In this document: piece after piece, positions 1 through 8,351 of the stretch | Layout: the number at the start of each line of letters is the position of its first letter | Numbering within the stretch: position 1 is the first letter of the stretch | Assembly: GCF_900100015.1 (NCBI RefSeq) | Contig: NZ_FNDD01000003.1 | Span: 186,001-250,000, forward strand | Reading direction: 5' to 3' | DNA: 64,000 nucleotides | DNA from: Vibrio xiamenensis | GTDB taxonomy: Bacteria > Pseudomonadota > Gammaproteobacteria > Enterobacterales > Vibrionaceae | Translations under genes and position numbers: made by a program | The notes under the pieces: generated by a model | Told to the model about the DNA's origin: nothing | Database searches by the model: none | The model's input: only the letters and a program-made list of their open reading frames with translations

Positions 1-691
1 TTGGATTTTTAAACAGCAGTGAGCCAAAGTTAGCAATGCTTAGAACATCAAGGTCCAAGTGAATAGCAAGTACCTTAATATTTTCTTCTTCAACCCATTT
101 TTGAATAGAAGTGATATCTGTCTTAATTTCTTCAGGGCGACATACACGCATGTTACGCTCTTTCAGTAAGTCAGCTTCAAACTCACTTTCGTTGTTAACA
201 CCAGCATACATAACTTTGCTAGCTTTAATCGGCGTGCTCACGAAGCTCGTCAGATCACTGTCACCTTCTCCCATCAACGCACGTAACACAGATGCATGAG
301 AGTGTTCAAAGTCTTCTGATGTCATAATATCAGGGTGAGCATCAACCCAAAGAATACCTAGATCATCGCCATACTTCTCTTGCAAATATGCAAATGGCGC
401 TAAATCAACCAGACAGTCACCACCTAGCACAACAAGACTTTCAGGGCTGTGCTTTTCGATCAGTTCTTTTGCATGCTGAATCTGGGGAATGATTTCTGAA
501 CGACCAACAATACCATTTTCATTTTTTAACTGACGACTTTCATCAAAAGCGACATTCACTTCTTCTACCGGGCCATTCGTTTCCGGAGCTAACCAAGCCA
601 ATAACTGTGCACCAAAATGATAAGCGTGATTGTTTCCGCCCTGCCATTGAGGCATTAGCAATCGAAGTGTTTTGTTGTTTTCTACAGACAT
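1..691 (-). CDS. arginase-family protein, partial (3' end outside window)
   Basis: The minus strand is open from an ATG at 691 to the window edge, giving about 230 residues without a stop. The translation carries arginase/ureohydrolase motifs: GGDCLVD near residue 91, WVDAHPDIMT near residue 115 and HLDLDVL close to the edge. These are the positions that bind the Mn pair in arginases, agmatinases and formimidoylglutamases. The usual GGDH is GGDC here, so one classical Mn-ligand histidine is a cysteine; a subgroup with GGDC exists, and activity on guanidino compounds should not be assumed. The C-terminus is missing, so the substrate cannot be judged. It is codirectional with the next gene, 72 bp away. 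Confidence 0.8.
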   Translation of the reverse strand, partial: MSVENNKTLRLLMPQWQGGNNHAYHFGAQLLAWLAPETNGPVEEVNVAFDESRQLKNENGIVGRSEIIPQIQHAKELIEKHSPESLVVLGGDCLVDLAPFAYLQEKYGDDLGILWVDAHPDIMTSEDFEHSHASVLRALMGEGDSDLTSFVSTPIKASKVMYAGVNNESEFEADLLKERNMRVCRPEEIKTDITSIQKWVEEENIKVLAIHLDLDVLSIANFGSLLFKNP

Positions 692-763
692 ATTAAATTA
701 CCTTAAATTGAGATACGGACTAACCACTACATCACTCACAAGCTGTTACCGCGAATCGTGAAA

Positions 764-1744
764 CTAGCTAATGTTTAGCTGAAGTAAAATTGTTCCCTGA
801 GCCTTACGAGATATTAGATGTTGATAGGCTTCATCGTACTCTTCTAACGGAAATACACTGTCGATTCGTGGCTTAATTTTCCCATTTTCCAAAAGAACTT
901 TTAGCACTTCAAAAACCTGTTCCACGTCTTCATCTGTTTCTAAATGAGCGTCAAATCCCAGTAGCTTTTTCTCATAAACGACGACATCAACAATATCAAT
1001 TTCCGATGTAAAACCACCCGCAAAGCCTATAGATACAACTGCGCCACGAGTTTTTAAACATTTCATCAACTGGCCTAGGACTTGCCCTGCAACAGTATCA
1101 AAGGCTAAGTCAACGCCTTGACCTTCCGTAAGGTCCATAACCGTAGAAATCATATCTTGGGAAGACAGGTCCACCACATGTTTAGCGCCAGACTCCAATG
1201 CATTAGCGATTTTTCGACTGGTTGATACAACACCGATCGGGGTCGCACCTAACGCGTTAACAAGCTGTATCAAAGCGTGACCAAGAGAACCAGTCGCTCC
1301 TGAAATCAATACCGTTTTCCCTTTTTTTAACTGTCCAACTCGACTTATCGCCTGATACGCAGATACGTAATTAATTGGCAGTGCAGCGGCAACATTCAGG
1401 TCAGTATCTACTGGGAGTTCTACAACCCATTTATTTTCGACCAAAGCATATTCTTGCTGTAAGCCATCTTCTGTGATGCCTAAAGCCCCACCACCGTAGA
1501 TAGCAACGGGAATATCTTGTTTGAACTGGTCACTTTCGACAACGATACCTGATCCGTCATTACTTAAAATTAACGGGGCTCTTGCTGCTGGCACTCCCCC
1601 TAATCGAATCTGATTGGATAGCGGGTTAACGGTTGCGGCATGCATTTTAACCAGAGTAAATCCTGGTTTTACCTGAGGGATAGAACGGTCTTCGATTTGA
1701 AGTACAGGTTGAGTTCCGAACTGCTTGGCGACTAATGCTTTCAT
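764..1744 (-). CDS. zinc-independent MDR-family NAD(P)H:quinone oxidoreductase / alcohol dehydrogenase-like protein
   Basis: About 326 residues in the medium-chain dehydrogenase/reductase superfamily. The N-terminal GroES-like half (MKALVAKQFG..., VNPLSNQIRLGG) is followed by a Rossmann half with VLISGATGSLGHALIQLV, typical of the QOR/zinc-free branch that reduces quinones or enones with NAD(P)H. No clustered structural-zinc cysteines are visible. I start at MKALVAKQF (1744), the canonical family N-terminus, rather than at the ATG seven codons upstream. It is codirectional with the AraC regulator next door, which may control it. The physiological substrate is unknown. Confidence 0.82.
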   Translation of the reverse strand: MKALVAKQFGTQPVLQIEDRSIPQVKPGFTLVKMHAATVNPLSNQIRLGGVPAARAPLILSNDGSGIVVESDQFKQDIPVAIYGGGALGITEDGLQQEYALVENKWVVELPVDTDLNVAAALPINYVSAYQAISRVGQLKKGKTVLISGATGSLGHALIQLVNALGATPIGVVSTSRKIANALESGAKHVVDLSSQDMISTVMDLTEGQGVDLAFDTVAGQVLGQLMKCLKTRGAVVSIGFAGGFTSEIDIVDVVVYEKKLLGFDAHLETDEDVEQVFEVLKVLLENGKIKPRIDSVFPLEEYDEAYQHLISRKAQGTILLQLNIS

Positions 1745-1868
1745 TATTATTCCGACGATATTCATACGCTACACACAGGCAACGTCGTTAAAGACATGTG
1801 TAGTATGAATGGCCGAGCATGAAAGCGTTACTCTCTAAAGGACAACCGGTTTGTTCTGAATGACAAGC

Positions 1869-2801
1869 TTAGACTTGCCGAAGCTGTGATGGAGTGACAC
1901 CGTATGTTTCTTTAAACATCTTGCTAAAGTGAGAGATATTTGAAAATCCGTTTTGATGTGCAATCTCACTGATAGGCACATCTTTGTTCGTCATTATCAA
2001 CTTATAGCTCACTTTAATTCTTTGTTGCCATACCCAACGCATAACAGAAGTGTTCTCTTTACTAAACAGACGACTCAACGTTCTTGAAGACATGTGAAAC
2101 TGCTGGGAAATTGATTCGACAGATAAAGAATGCTCACCGATATGCTCAATAATGAACTGCTGGACCAATGTCAGGCTATCTTTTTTATCACGTTGGACAG
2201 CGTGATTACCTTCTGGCGAAGCTGCTTCAAAAGCACTTCTTAACATAGTCAAAATAGCAGAAAGCATTTTGTCACCAAAAATATCTTCCTGTTCTTCAGT
2301 TTCCCATGCCTGTTGTATCATAGAGCCAACAAAGCGCCCTAATGGAGAACCACATTTCAGCGTTTTATTTAACAAGGTCTCCGCGTTGTTCACTTTTGCG
2401 TTAAACACGATATGGGGAACAGAAATTACGATTTGATTGTCCCCTTCCGGAAAGCGGTAAGAAAATGGTTGGTTATTATCGTAAATAACCATATCCCCAG
2501 AAAATTGTTCCGTGGTAGTACCATTCTGGGTTAACTGTGCATACGGGCATAAAGACAAACAGATAAAGTAGTCATCTGTATAACTCGCTTCTTCTTTTTC
2601 ATGGTATTCCATAGGCGTTGAAAGTATACGAGTGATCAGAGCACTTCGCCCTAAAGATTTCACTGACAATTCACCCTGAAAATCACCTTCAGTCAGATTG
2701 GTATTTCGTGTAAAAGCAGAATAGGTTGAACCGACCAAATTCTGCCAGTACTCGAAACTTTCTTGCGCTCTAACGTCCCGTGTGGAATAGCTTCTACCCA
2801 T
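1869..2801 (-). CDS. AraC-family transcriptional regulator
   Basis: A 310-residue regulator. Residues about 30-190 resemble the AraC_binding_2 sensor domain of FeaR-like proteins (RSALITRILSTPMEY, FSGDMVIYDNNQPFSYRFP). Residues about 215-310 form the two-helix-turn-helix AraC domain (SVESISQQFHMSSRTLSRLF, PISEIAHQNGFSNISHFSKMF, ending YGVTPSQLRQV). The ATG at 2801 has only a weak AGGT upstream. It lies upstream of the quinone-oxidoreductase-like gene on the same strand, so that gene is the first candidate target. The inducer cannot be told from the sequence. Confidence 0.9.
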   Translation of the reverse strand: MGRSYSTRDVRAQESFEYWQNLVGSTYSAFTRNTNLTEGDFQGELSVKSLGRSALITRILSTPMEYHEKEEASYTDDYFICLSLCPYAQLTQNGTTTEQFSGDMVIYDNNQPFSYRFPEGDNQIVISVPHIVFNAKVNNAETLLNKTLKCGSPLGRFVGSMIQQAWETEEQEDIFGDKMLSAILTMLRSAFEAASPEGNHAVQRDKKDSLTLVQQFIIEHIGEHSLSVESISQQFHMSSRTLSRLFSKENTSVMRWVWQQRIKVSYKLIMTNKDVPISEIAHQNGFSNISHFSKMFKETYGVTPSQLRQV

Positions 2802-3413
2802 TGATTAGACCTATGTTCTATAGTTCTGATTATTAATATTTTCTTGTTTAGTATTGTGAGAGATAGAACCAATACATACAAATTTTTAGCCATGCTTTAC
2901 TCAATAATACGGCCAAAAAAGTCTCTAATGATAGGCTGATACACATCATAGTTAAGGAATGATGACCTATGTTGATTGTCATGAGAAAAAGTATCGAAAA
3001 TTTGGTGGTGTCATTCATCACTGAGAATTTACGTTAAAGCATAAAGGGGCAAATTCGTGTTACCAATGGCGTCAGTCGTAACTCTGCACGCATGACCAAA
3101 AGCATGGAAAAACTCTATATACGTGGCCAGTTTTAGTTAATCACTACAAGATGTCTGGAACATCTTGATCAGAATAGTGGCCCCTAACTGGCTTAAGGGT
3201 TTAGCTTGGTAGGGTCATAGGGGGCGGTGGGTGTCTTGATTCTAAAAGCCGACCAGATTTCAGCGTGGTTTGATAGGTATCTACTGAAGAAAGACAAAGA
3301 GTAGACGTGATTGTGAGGCTCTGATATCGGTCTTTAGCATGATAAAAGCGAGTAGCCAAATAAAATGGTTCTCGCTTTTTTAATCAATTACCACGTTCGA
3401 TTCGAGATAAAAA
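2802..3413. other. 612-bp intergenic stretch with a degraded coding relic
   Basis: No intact gene is seen. On the plus strand, an open stretch from about 3037 to 3137 reads IKGQIRVTNGVSRNSARMTKSM and then stops. A second open tail at 3221-3304 reads GAVGVLILKADQISAWFDRY and ends at a stop about 40 bp before a hairpin terminator. These look like pieces of a decayed gene that once ran convergent to the yehS-like gene. I could not assign a family to either fragment. Confidence 0.35.
3344..3381. terminator. bidirectional rho-independent terminator
   Basis: AAAAGCGAG (3344-3352) pairs with CTCGCTTTT, with T-runs on both strands. It closes the yehS-like gene on the minus strand and would also have served the relic on the plus strand. 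Confidence 0.75.
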
Positions 3414-3893
3414 TTACCCAGTAAACTCTTCAGAATCGGGACGATTGGTAAACTGCACACCATTTAAGAACTCGCACAGCAGTTGGTCTTCACACTGTTT
3501 GTAGTTTTTGTTGTTTGGCTTGCGGAAATACGCACCAATTTCGTATTTACTTAAACTAGTACCAACCACTTCTAATACGTCCAACACATCTTCTGCTTTC
3601 ATGTCTAGCGCAATGCGCAGCTTCATGAGAATCATGTTGTTGGTCAACGAGACTTCTGGCTTAGGTTGTTCGCCGTCTTTTTTTCCTCGCTTGAGATTAA
3701 TAAAGCCATTTAAGAATACCGCTAACTCTTGATCCTTCATCTTAACGCAAGATTTGTCGCTTTCATCTTTTAACCAGTTTGCCACTTTATCGTGAGCCAC
3801 AGTGACTTCGGCCAGCCCGAAAGCTTTCATTATCTGTGCGTTTTTAAGGTTTAACGCGTGTTGGATACGACGTAAAATTTCGTTGTTAGTCAC
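3414..3893 (-). CDS. yehS: DUF1456 (YehS-like) protein
   Basis: 159 residues made of two similar DUF1456 repeats: MTNNEILRRIQHALNLKN at residue 1 and LTNNMILMKLRIALDMKAED near residue 83. Each is followed by a helical segment ending in an FLNGF or FLNGV motif. The length and double-repeat layout match E. coli YehS, a cytosolic protein of unknown function. The ATG at 3893 sits on a family-typical N-terminus. It is monocistronic, with a terminator 33 bp downstream. The family assignment is firm, but no function is known to me. Confidence 0.88.
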   Translation of the reverse strand: MTNNEILRRIQHALNLKNAQIMKAFGLAEVTVAHDKVANWLKDESDKSCVKMKDQELAVFLNGFINLKRGKKDGEQPKPEVSLTNNMILMKLRIALDMKAEDVLDVLEVVGTSLSKYEIGAYFRKPNNKNYKQCEDQLLCEFLNGVQFTNRPDSEEFTG

Positions 3894-4127
3894 TAGGGAT
3901 TCCTAAAATGAGTTCTAAGGGTGAATAAAAATCCATCAATGACATGCGGTCTGTGGGTGTCTTTATTCAATAGCGTAGTTGGCGGTGACTCTAACAGAGA
4001 ACACGTTTCTTCGGTAGGTTAAAAAATAGAAATAAGACGGCCTATTCGAACTAGTTGGCTAAGTTGGTAAGATTAACTAAATTGAAAATAAAGGTATCTT
4101 TACTTAAATAAGTCTGTATAGTGGTTC
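3894..4127. other. AT-rich upstream region of csp
   Basis: Together with the leader at 4128-4282 this forms a 389-bp gap between yehS and csp. The part before 4128 is AT-rich and should carry the csp promoter. A loose match (TTGAAA, 17 bp, TAAATA) lies near 4082-4110. This part is not included in the downstream leader duplication. Confidence 0.4.
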
Positions 4128-4294
4128 TTGCTCTGACAAAGAGTTGTTTCAAGATAAAGTATAAAGAAAGTCTTCCAGCGTCATTCCTAGCAAGTTTCTC
4201 TCTGTAATCTCCCTTAATTCGCTATCCTAAAATAATACCTATGTTCAGTGCACCTTAATTTTAATTTTATAAGGGGCATAATATGTCTAATCAA
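4128..4294 (+). repeat. csp leader, copy 1 of a direct duplication
   Basis: 167 bp from TTGCTCTGACAAAGAG up to the first four csp codons (ATG TCT AAT CAA). It recurs almost unchanged at 4540-4707 with only about six differences. It contains the Shine-Dalgarno sequence TAAGGGGC 10 nt before the start. It is probably the long 5' untranslated leader typical of cold-shock mRNAs. Confidence 0.85.
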
Positions 4295-4492
4295 GTAATT
4301 GGCACAGTAAAGTGGTTTAACGAAACTAAAGGTTTCGGTTTTATTTCTCAAGAAAATGGCGATGATTTATTTGTTCATTTCCGAAGCATTTTAGGCGATG
4401 GTTTTAAGAAGCTTGTTGAAGGTGATAAGGTTTCTTTTACTGTAGGCAGAGGCCCAAAAGGTCTTCAAGCTGAAAATGTAACGACTATTTAG
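4283..4492 (+). CDS. CspA-family cold-shock protein
   Basis: 69 residues and a complete cold-shock domain. It carries the RNP1-like motif KGFGFI and the RNP2-like motif LFVHF, with the family opening [15 protein letters not shown]. Such proteins bind single-stranded RNA and DNA and melt RNA structure after a temperature drop. The full-length domain, strong Shine-Dalgarno sequence and long leader suggest post-transcriptional cold control, as known for cspA. A perfect 10-bp hairpin (4512-4539) follows the stop. The odd feature is the near-identical copy of its leader immediately downstream, reused for a different ORF. Confidence 0.95.
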   Translation: MSNQVIGTVKWFNETKGFGFISQENGDDLFVHFRSILGDGFKKLVEGDKVSFTVGRGPKGLQAENVTTI

Positions 4493-4511
4493 TCTTACAG
4501 TTGAATTTTAG

Positions 4512-4539
4512 CTACCTTGCCATATGTGTGGCAAGGTAG
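4512..4539 (+). terminator. hairpin after csp
   Basis: CTACCTTGCC (4512-4521) pairs perfectly with GGCAAGGTAG (4530-4539) across an 8-nt loop. No good T-run follows, so it may be an RNA-stabilising or leaky hairpin rather than a strong terminator. Confidence 0.5.
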
Positions 4540-4707
4540 TTGCTCTGACAAAGAGTTGTTTCAAGATAAAATATAAAGAAAGTTTTCCAGCGTCATCCCT
4601 AGCAAGTTTCTCTCTGTAATCTCCCTTAATTCTCTATCCCAAAAATAATACCTATGTTCAGTGCACCTTAATTTTAATTTTATAAGGGGCATAATATGTC
4701 TAATCAA
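4540..4707 (+). repeat. csp leader, copy 2 (drives mini-ORFs)
   Basis: 168-bp near-copy of 4128-4294, including the Shine-Dalgarno sequence and the codons ATG TCT AAT CAA. The homology stops after the fourth codon, where unrelated coding sequence begins. The promoter-like AT-rich segment upstream of copy 1 was not duplicated. Confidence 0.85.
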
Positions 4708-4851
4708 ATCGTTAATAATAAGAATAGAATTAATAAAAATAATGATATTCAAAATGCAGAAGCTTCAATCAATAAAAAAACACAAGTTAATAGCCTTGTC
4801 CAAAGAATTGCCAATGGTGAAAGTGGTGTTGTTTTGGAGGAAATACTTTGA
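4696..4851 (+). CDS. 51-aa mini-protein behind duplicated csp leader
   Basis: The ORF begins with the same MSNQ as the cold-shock protein and then diverges into an Asn/Lys-rich sequence ending NSLVQRIANGESGVVLEEIL. It uses the duplicated, well-formed Shine-Dalgarno sequence (AAGGGGC), so initiation should be as good as for csp. The C-terminal 20 residues look amphipathic. Its stop TGA overlaps the start of the next mini-ORF (TTGA), a layout suggesting translational coupling. I do not recognise a family. Intact reading frame plus expression signals argue for a real small protein, but its length allows chance. Confidence 0.55.
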   Translation: MSNQIVNNKNRINKNNDIQNAEASINKKTQVNSLVQRIANGESGVVLEEIL

Positions 4852-4922
4852 AAAATAATGGTCGAAAGAAGCTCTGGTTTAAATTGAAAAAGTTCGAATC
4901 AAACACTAAAAAAATTAATTAA
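4848..4922 (+). CDS. 24-aa basic peptide overlapping the previous mini-ORF
   Basis: It starts at TTG (4848) with GGAGG about 6 nt upstream, inside the previous ORF, and overlaps that ORF's stop by four bases. The product (MKNNGRKKLWFKLKKFESN plus KKIN-type tail) is strongly basic, with about nine Lys/Arg in 24 residues and aromatic Trp and Phe. It could be a nucleic-acid- or membrane-associated peptide. The hairpin at 4941-4966 follows. Function unknown; the evidence is only the Shine-Dalgarno sequence, the coupling and the terminator. Confidence 0.4.
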   Translation: MKNNGRKKLWFKLKKFESNTKKIN

Positions 4923-4940
4923 AATGATTATTCTGTTTGT

Positions 4941-4966
4941 AAAGGGTTGCCATCTGGCAACTCTTT
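4941..4966 (+). terminator. terminator after mini-ORF pair
   Basis: AAAGGGTTGCC pairs with GGCAACTCTTT around a short loop and runs into TCTTTCTC. It lies 19 bp after the second mini-ORF, supporting a transcript that ends there. Confidence 0.6.
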
Positions 4967-5101
4967 CTCGATCTATGCTATAGCCAAATTGTTTAACTGG
5001 AGATAGCGTTATTGTCATCAGAGAAATATTAGCATAGAGGCCTATACCTAAGCTTCTAACAAACTTAGGGGCAAGAGTGTTTTATAAAAAATAAAGCAAT
5101 T

Positions 5102-5290
5102 ACCAATATATTAGGTAAAAATTCAGGGATGAATTTTTAGGTTTTTCGCGTCGGGAACGCGTAAAACCGTGCCGGTCAGCGGGTGCGGACAAAAGGCATT
5201 TCTGGTTACTCTTTGTGCCAGCAAAGAGTGACTGGTGCGCTGTCGAAGAGGGCAAAGAAAGCGAAAACGCATGGCGCATCATATAAACCT
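5102..5290 (+). repeat. dispersed three-hairpin repeat, copy A
   Basis: Three consecutive stem-loops are seen. AAAAATTC/GAATTTTT is at 5117-5138, GGTTTT-CGCG/CGCG-AAAACC at 5140-5168, and ACTCTTTG/CAAAGAGT at 5208-5229. The tail is GGCGCATCATATAAA. A second copy in the same orientation lies at 8352-8530. The third stem differs in sequence between copies but still pairs. It lies just past the truncated end of the EamA gene. A 60-codon minus-strand ORF across it is probably fortuitous. With the sequence to 5323 it fills the 400-bp gap after the mini-ORFs. Confidence 0.8.
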
Positions 5291-5323
5291 ATTCATCAAA
5301 CCAACCCAAAAGGCATCGGGGCA

Positions 5324-5815
5324 TCAACTACTTTGAGCCAATGCCCCAGCGCCTAAACCAAACATCAACGAAACGGATGTGTTACTTGCTTTGGTTTGAT
5401 TTTTTGAACTCAACTGGCTTATCGCAACAATAACGACGGCTCCCCCGATTAAGGTTTGCAGTGTTACGTGTTCCCCTAATATCAAAACCGCAAGAAAGGT
5501 AGAAAGTATCGGACCAGAGGCTCTTGCTATCGGGTACACAACCGACAAATCCCCTCGACGGTATCCATATTGAAGAAATAGAAAATAACCAAGATGTAGC
5601 ATCACGCTACCAACAACGAAAATAGCAGTACGGAAATCTATTACGATTGGGTTAGCAATGAAAATAGCTACTGCAACGGGTAGATAAATGGTAATGGAGC
5701 AAAAGGAAAATAGCCAAATCAGCTCAGGTCCAGAATTTAATTTTTTAACGCAAAAATTCCAGATGGCATGACAACAAGCGGCAAGAAGAACTAAAGCGAA
5801 GCCAAGTAAAGACAT
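5324..5815 (-). pseudogene. EamA/DMT-family transporter, 3'-truncated
   Basis: 163 residues, starting MSLLGFALVLLAACCHAIWNF. It shows about five hydrophobic helices of the first EamA domain, including the typical PIARASGPILSTFLAVLILGE segment. Complete drug/metabolite transporters of this family have about 280-300 residues with two EamA repeats. This one stops just as the second repeat would start (VSLMFGLGAGALAQSS). The three-hairpin repeat begins about 35 bp after the stop, suggesting the 3' half was lost in a rearrangement there. It may be non-functional. A half-size homodimeric DMT protein is possible, but the sequence reads like a cut-off long one. Confidence 0.7.
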
Positions 5816-6179
5816 ATAATTACCTCGTAGACGAATTTAGGGTGCACATAGCTATGCTCTTCTATCCCCCCTAGTTTTTTCGTCTTTAAGGTGTCTGCCC
5901 AAAATGGCTCATAACGACGCTCGGTCCGAACCTTTGATAACAAAGTGGAACCCTAGTCGCACATAGATTAGCCCTTCAACACTACCAAATAGCATCCTTG
6001 GTGACGATTGTTTTTTGACCGCATATTGGTCAATATCCGTCTTTAGAAATGACGCCATTAATTTTTAACATAAGAAATTTTAAGGCAAAGTAACGATATT
6101 GCCCTAGGCGTGGATTCTGTGGCTGAAACAGAGTAGGACACGCAGTTTGTTACTCATTCATTGTCTTTGATTTTAAATC
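5816..6179. other. 364-bp intergenic region with a possible operator
   Basis: No ORF or RNA gene was recognised. The inverted repeat TTGACC-N7-GGTCAA at 6015-6033 is the only clear symmetric site. It lies about 200 bp upstream of the truncated transporter and downstream of the HTH regulator gene. Its binder is unknown. Confidence 0.35.
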
Positions 6180-6950
6180 TTATTCATTACCTGTAAGGTT
6201 TGGTATTGATGGCAGTGTATCGTGAAAAGCCCCTTTGGCCGCCATTAAACCAAATGTGTAAGGTGCGACCGTTAACCCTTCTCGCGCTCCTAGATCTTGG
6301 CTCTCGCGCAGTTTATCAAACATCCAGTCATCGAGCATATTAGTAATCTCGATGAACTCCTCATGAGTCAGTTCTGCTTTTAAAGTAATAAGAAACGCTT
6401 GGTTATCTTCTGCTGGTAAATCGATGACTCTATCTTGAAGTCGATTCAGTACTTGGCGAGTAAAAAACTGTGGATATTTCGAGCCTTTTTCAAATGAAGT
6501 ATGTGTGGGCACTAATAGCCTGCAGGCGTTATGCTGTTGTAACTCTATTAGCTTGAGCTTCTCAAGTTGTCTCAGATATAGGTGAGTTGAGGCTTGATTG
6601 AGATTATGCCGCTTAGCAATTTCGTTCGCCGTTCGATGCTCAGTCAGTTCTGTCCAAAAGGTAAACAGAGGTGGGTGCTCAAAAAATGCGTTATCTTGTT
6701 CTTTAGTAAATACAGGGATGGCATAGAGATTCTTTTCAGCCTCGCCAAGAAGCTTTGAAAGTGGCAAATTAATCAAATGAGCAATATTAATCAGCCTTTG
6801 CATCGAAAGAGGCTGAGAATTATTCAGTAATCTTTTAATACTCACTTCGGAAACACCGAGTTCGATGGCTAAGTTTCGATAAGAAATATGACACTTCCTT
6901 AGCTCCTTTTTTAAAATGGCACATACTTCTTGCGCTAATCGGTCATCCAC
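6180..6950 (-). CDS. XRE-type HTH transcriptional regulator with extra winged-helix-like region
   Basis: 256 residues. Residues about 15-65 form a Cro/C1 helix-turn-helix (SYRNLAIELGVSEVSIKRLL). Residues about 95-150 contain a second helix-turn-helix-like stretch (TANEIAKRHNLNQASTHLYL, then LEKLKLIEL) resembling a winged-helix domain. The C-terminal about 100 residues look like an effector or oligomerisation region (LPAEDNQAFLITLKAELTHEE). It is divergent from the MFS transporter gene, with starts about 125 bp apart, the usual layout of an efflux pump and its local regulator. The ligand is unknown. Confidence 0.8.
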   Translation of the reverse strand: MDDRLAQEVCAILKKELRKCHISYRNLAIELGVSEVSIKRLLNNSQPLSMQRLINIAHLINLPLSKLLGEAEKNLYAIPVFTKEQDNAFFEHPPLFTFWTELTEHRTANEIAKRHNLNQASTHLYLRQLEKLKLIELQQHNACRLLVPTHTSFEKGSKYPQFFTRQVLNRLQDRVIDLPAEDNQAFLITLKAELTHEEFIEITNMLDDWMFDKLRESQDLGAREGLTVAPYTFGLMAAKGAFHDTLPSIPNLTGNE

Positions 6951-7074
6951 ATTGTTCTCTCCGCATCACAATTAGACCTCTAGAGTATCATATAAATGAC
7001 CTTTTTATTATTTGGTAGACAATAACGGTCTATATGAGATTCTTTTGGAATTAAGAATAGTCAAAATTACTATC

Positions 7075-8322
7075 ATGGACTCAAAAGAGCTAATCAAACG
7101 CTTCGGAATTCAGCAAGGTTTACATTGGTTGATTGTTGGAATAATGATTCCAGTGATCACACTTATATTTCAATCAAGAGGACTAAGCCTACGCGATATT
7201 GGCTTTGTTATGGCGGTGTGGATTGGAAGTACTGCAGTATTTGAAATACCTCTGGGAGGCGTGGCGGATAGGTATGGACGCAAAAATACTTATTTAGTTT
7301 CCCTTTTGCTCAACAGTTTCGCTTGTATCGTACTTTATTTTGCTTATCATCTCGCACTAATCACTTTGGCCGCTGTGCTATTAGGTGTTGCTCGAGCCGT
7401 ATATTCCGGCACTCTTGATGCGTGGTTTTATGACCGCTTTCAATACACCCAGGGTAATGGCTCCTATCATTCCGCTCTGGCTAAAATCAATGTGGTTGTC
7501 ACTTTAGGTTTAGCGATTGGCTCACTTATTGGCGGATGGTTACCTGACATCGCGAAAAATTCTCCTTTCCATTTAACCAGCATATATGACCTTAATATTG
7601 TCATTGTTTGTATTGCGAATATCGGGCTAATTTTCGTTACTTGGATACTGGTTAAGGAAAAGACGAAACAGGTCAAAGCATCATCTATTGATGCCAAAAT
7701 AAATATTGTTAAATCTAGTCTAGATGTACTCAAAAAGTCGTTAAAACATAGTGTGTTAAGTCGGTTGATGCAGGCCACGTTGGTATTTGGAATGGTTTTG
7801 AGTAGCGTCGAAAATTACTGGCAACCTTATTTAGCAAACGTGCTTCAGCAAACGTCTTATGGTGTTTTCGTCTTCGGGGTGATTTCTGCTTGTTATTTTC
7901 TGATGTCCGCAGCGTCGTCGCTATTATCGGTGCCACTGCTGGCGTTATTTAACTCCTCACATAAATCCCTGATGTTCACGACTCGAGTGTTAGCAGGCAT
8001 CTTGTGCATTTGCTTAGCTTATACAACACACTTATGGAGCTTTACCATGTGTTATCTAGGTTTCTTTTTCTTCTTTACCCTAGGTAATAATTCAGAAAGT
8101 GTGTTGTTACACGAAAATACCGCAGAGCAAATACGTTCCACAATGCTATCGATCAGCTCTGTTATGGTCACTTGTGGTGGTGTTTTAGCATCTTTGCTAT
8201 TTGGAGTTTTATCAGAGGATTACGGCATATCAGTGAGTTGGACGGTTGCCGGAGTGCTACTCATTATTTCATCGCCTGTTTTCGTTTTTATGCCGGAAAA
8301 ACAGAGCTTGAAAACAGCGTAA
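7075..8322 (+). CDS. MFS transporter
   Basis: 415 residues with about 12 hydrophobic segments. The loop after TM2 has the MFS signature (GGVADRYGRKNTYL), and the N-terminus GIQQGLHWLIVGIMIPVITL resembles a drug:H+ antiporter-like inner-membrane carrier. I start at the ATG at 7075 rather than the TTG at 7012, because the residues before it are not hydrophobic or conserved-looking. The Shine-Dalgarno sequence is weak either way. The divergent XRE regulator suggests substrate-inducible expression. The substrate cannot be inferred. The second copy of the hairpin repeat begins about 30 bp after the stop. Confidence 0.85.
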   Translation: MDSKELIKRFGIQQGLHWLIVGIMIPVITLIFQSRGLSLRDIGFVMAVWIGSTAVFEIPLGGVADRYGRKNTYLVSLLLNSFACIVLYFAYHLALITLAAVLLGVARAVYSGTLDAWFYDRFQYTQGNGSYHSALAKINVVVTLGLAIGSLIGGWLPDIAKNSPFHLTSIYDLNIVIVCIANIGLIFVTWILVKEKTKQVKASSIDAKINIVKSSLDVLKKSLKHSVLSRLMQATLVFGMVLSSVENYWQPYLANVLQQTSYGVFVFGVISACYFLMSAASSLLSVPLLALFNSSHKSLMFTTRVLAGILCICLAYTTHLWSFTMCYLGFFFFFTLGNNSESVLLHENTAEQIRSTMLSISSVMVTCGGVLASLLFGVLSEDYGISVSWTVAGVLLIISSPVFVFMPEKQSLKTA

Positions 8323-8351
8323 GCAAAAATGTTTTACCCACGGCTAAGAAA

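Noticed and set aside
5100..5282. 60-codon minus-strand ORF in repeat copy A
   Set aside because: It lies in a structured repeat whose second copy diverges in the middle and lacks the same frame, so it is not a protein gene.
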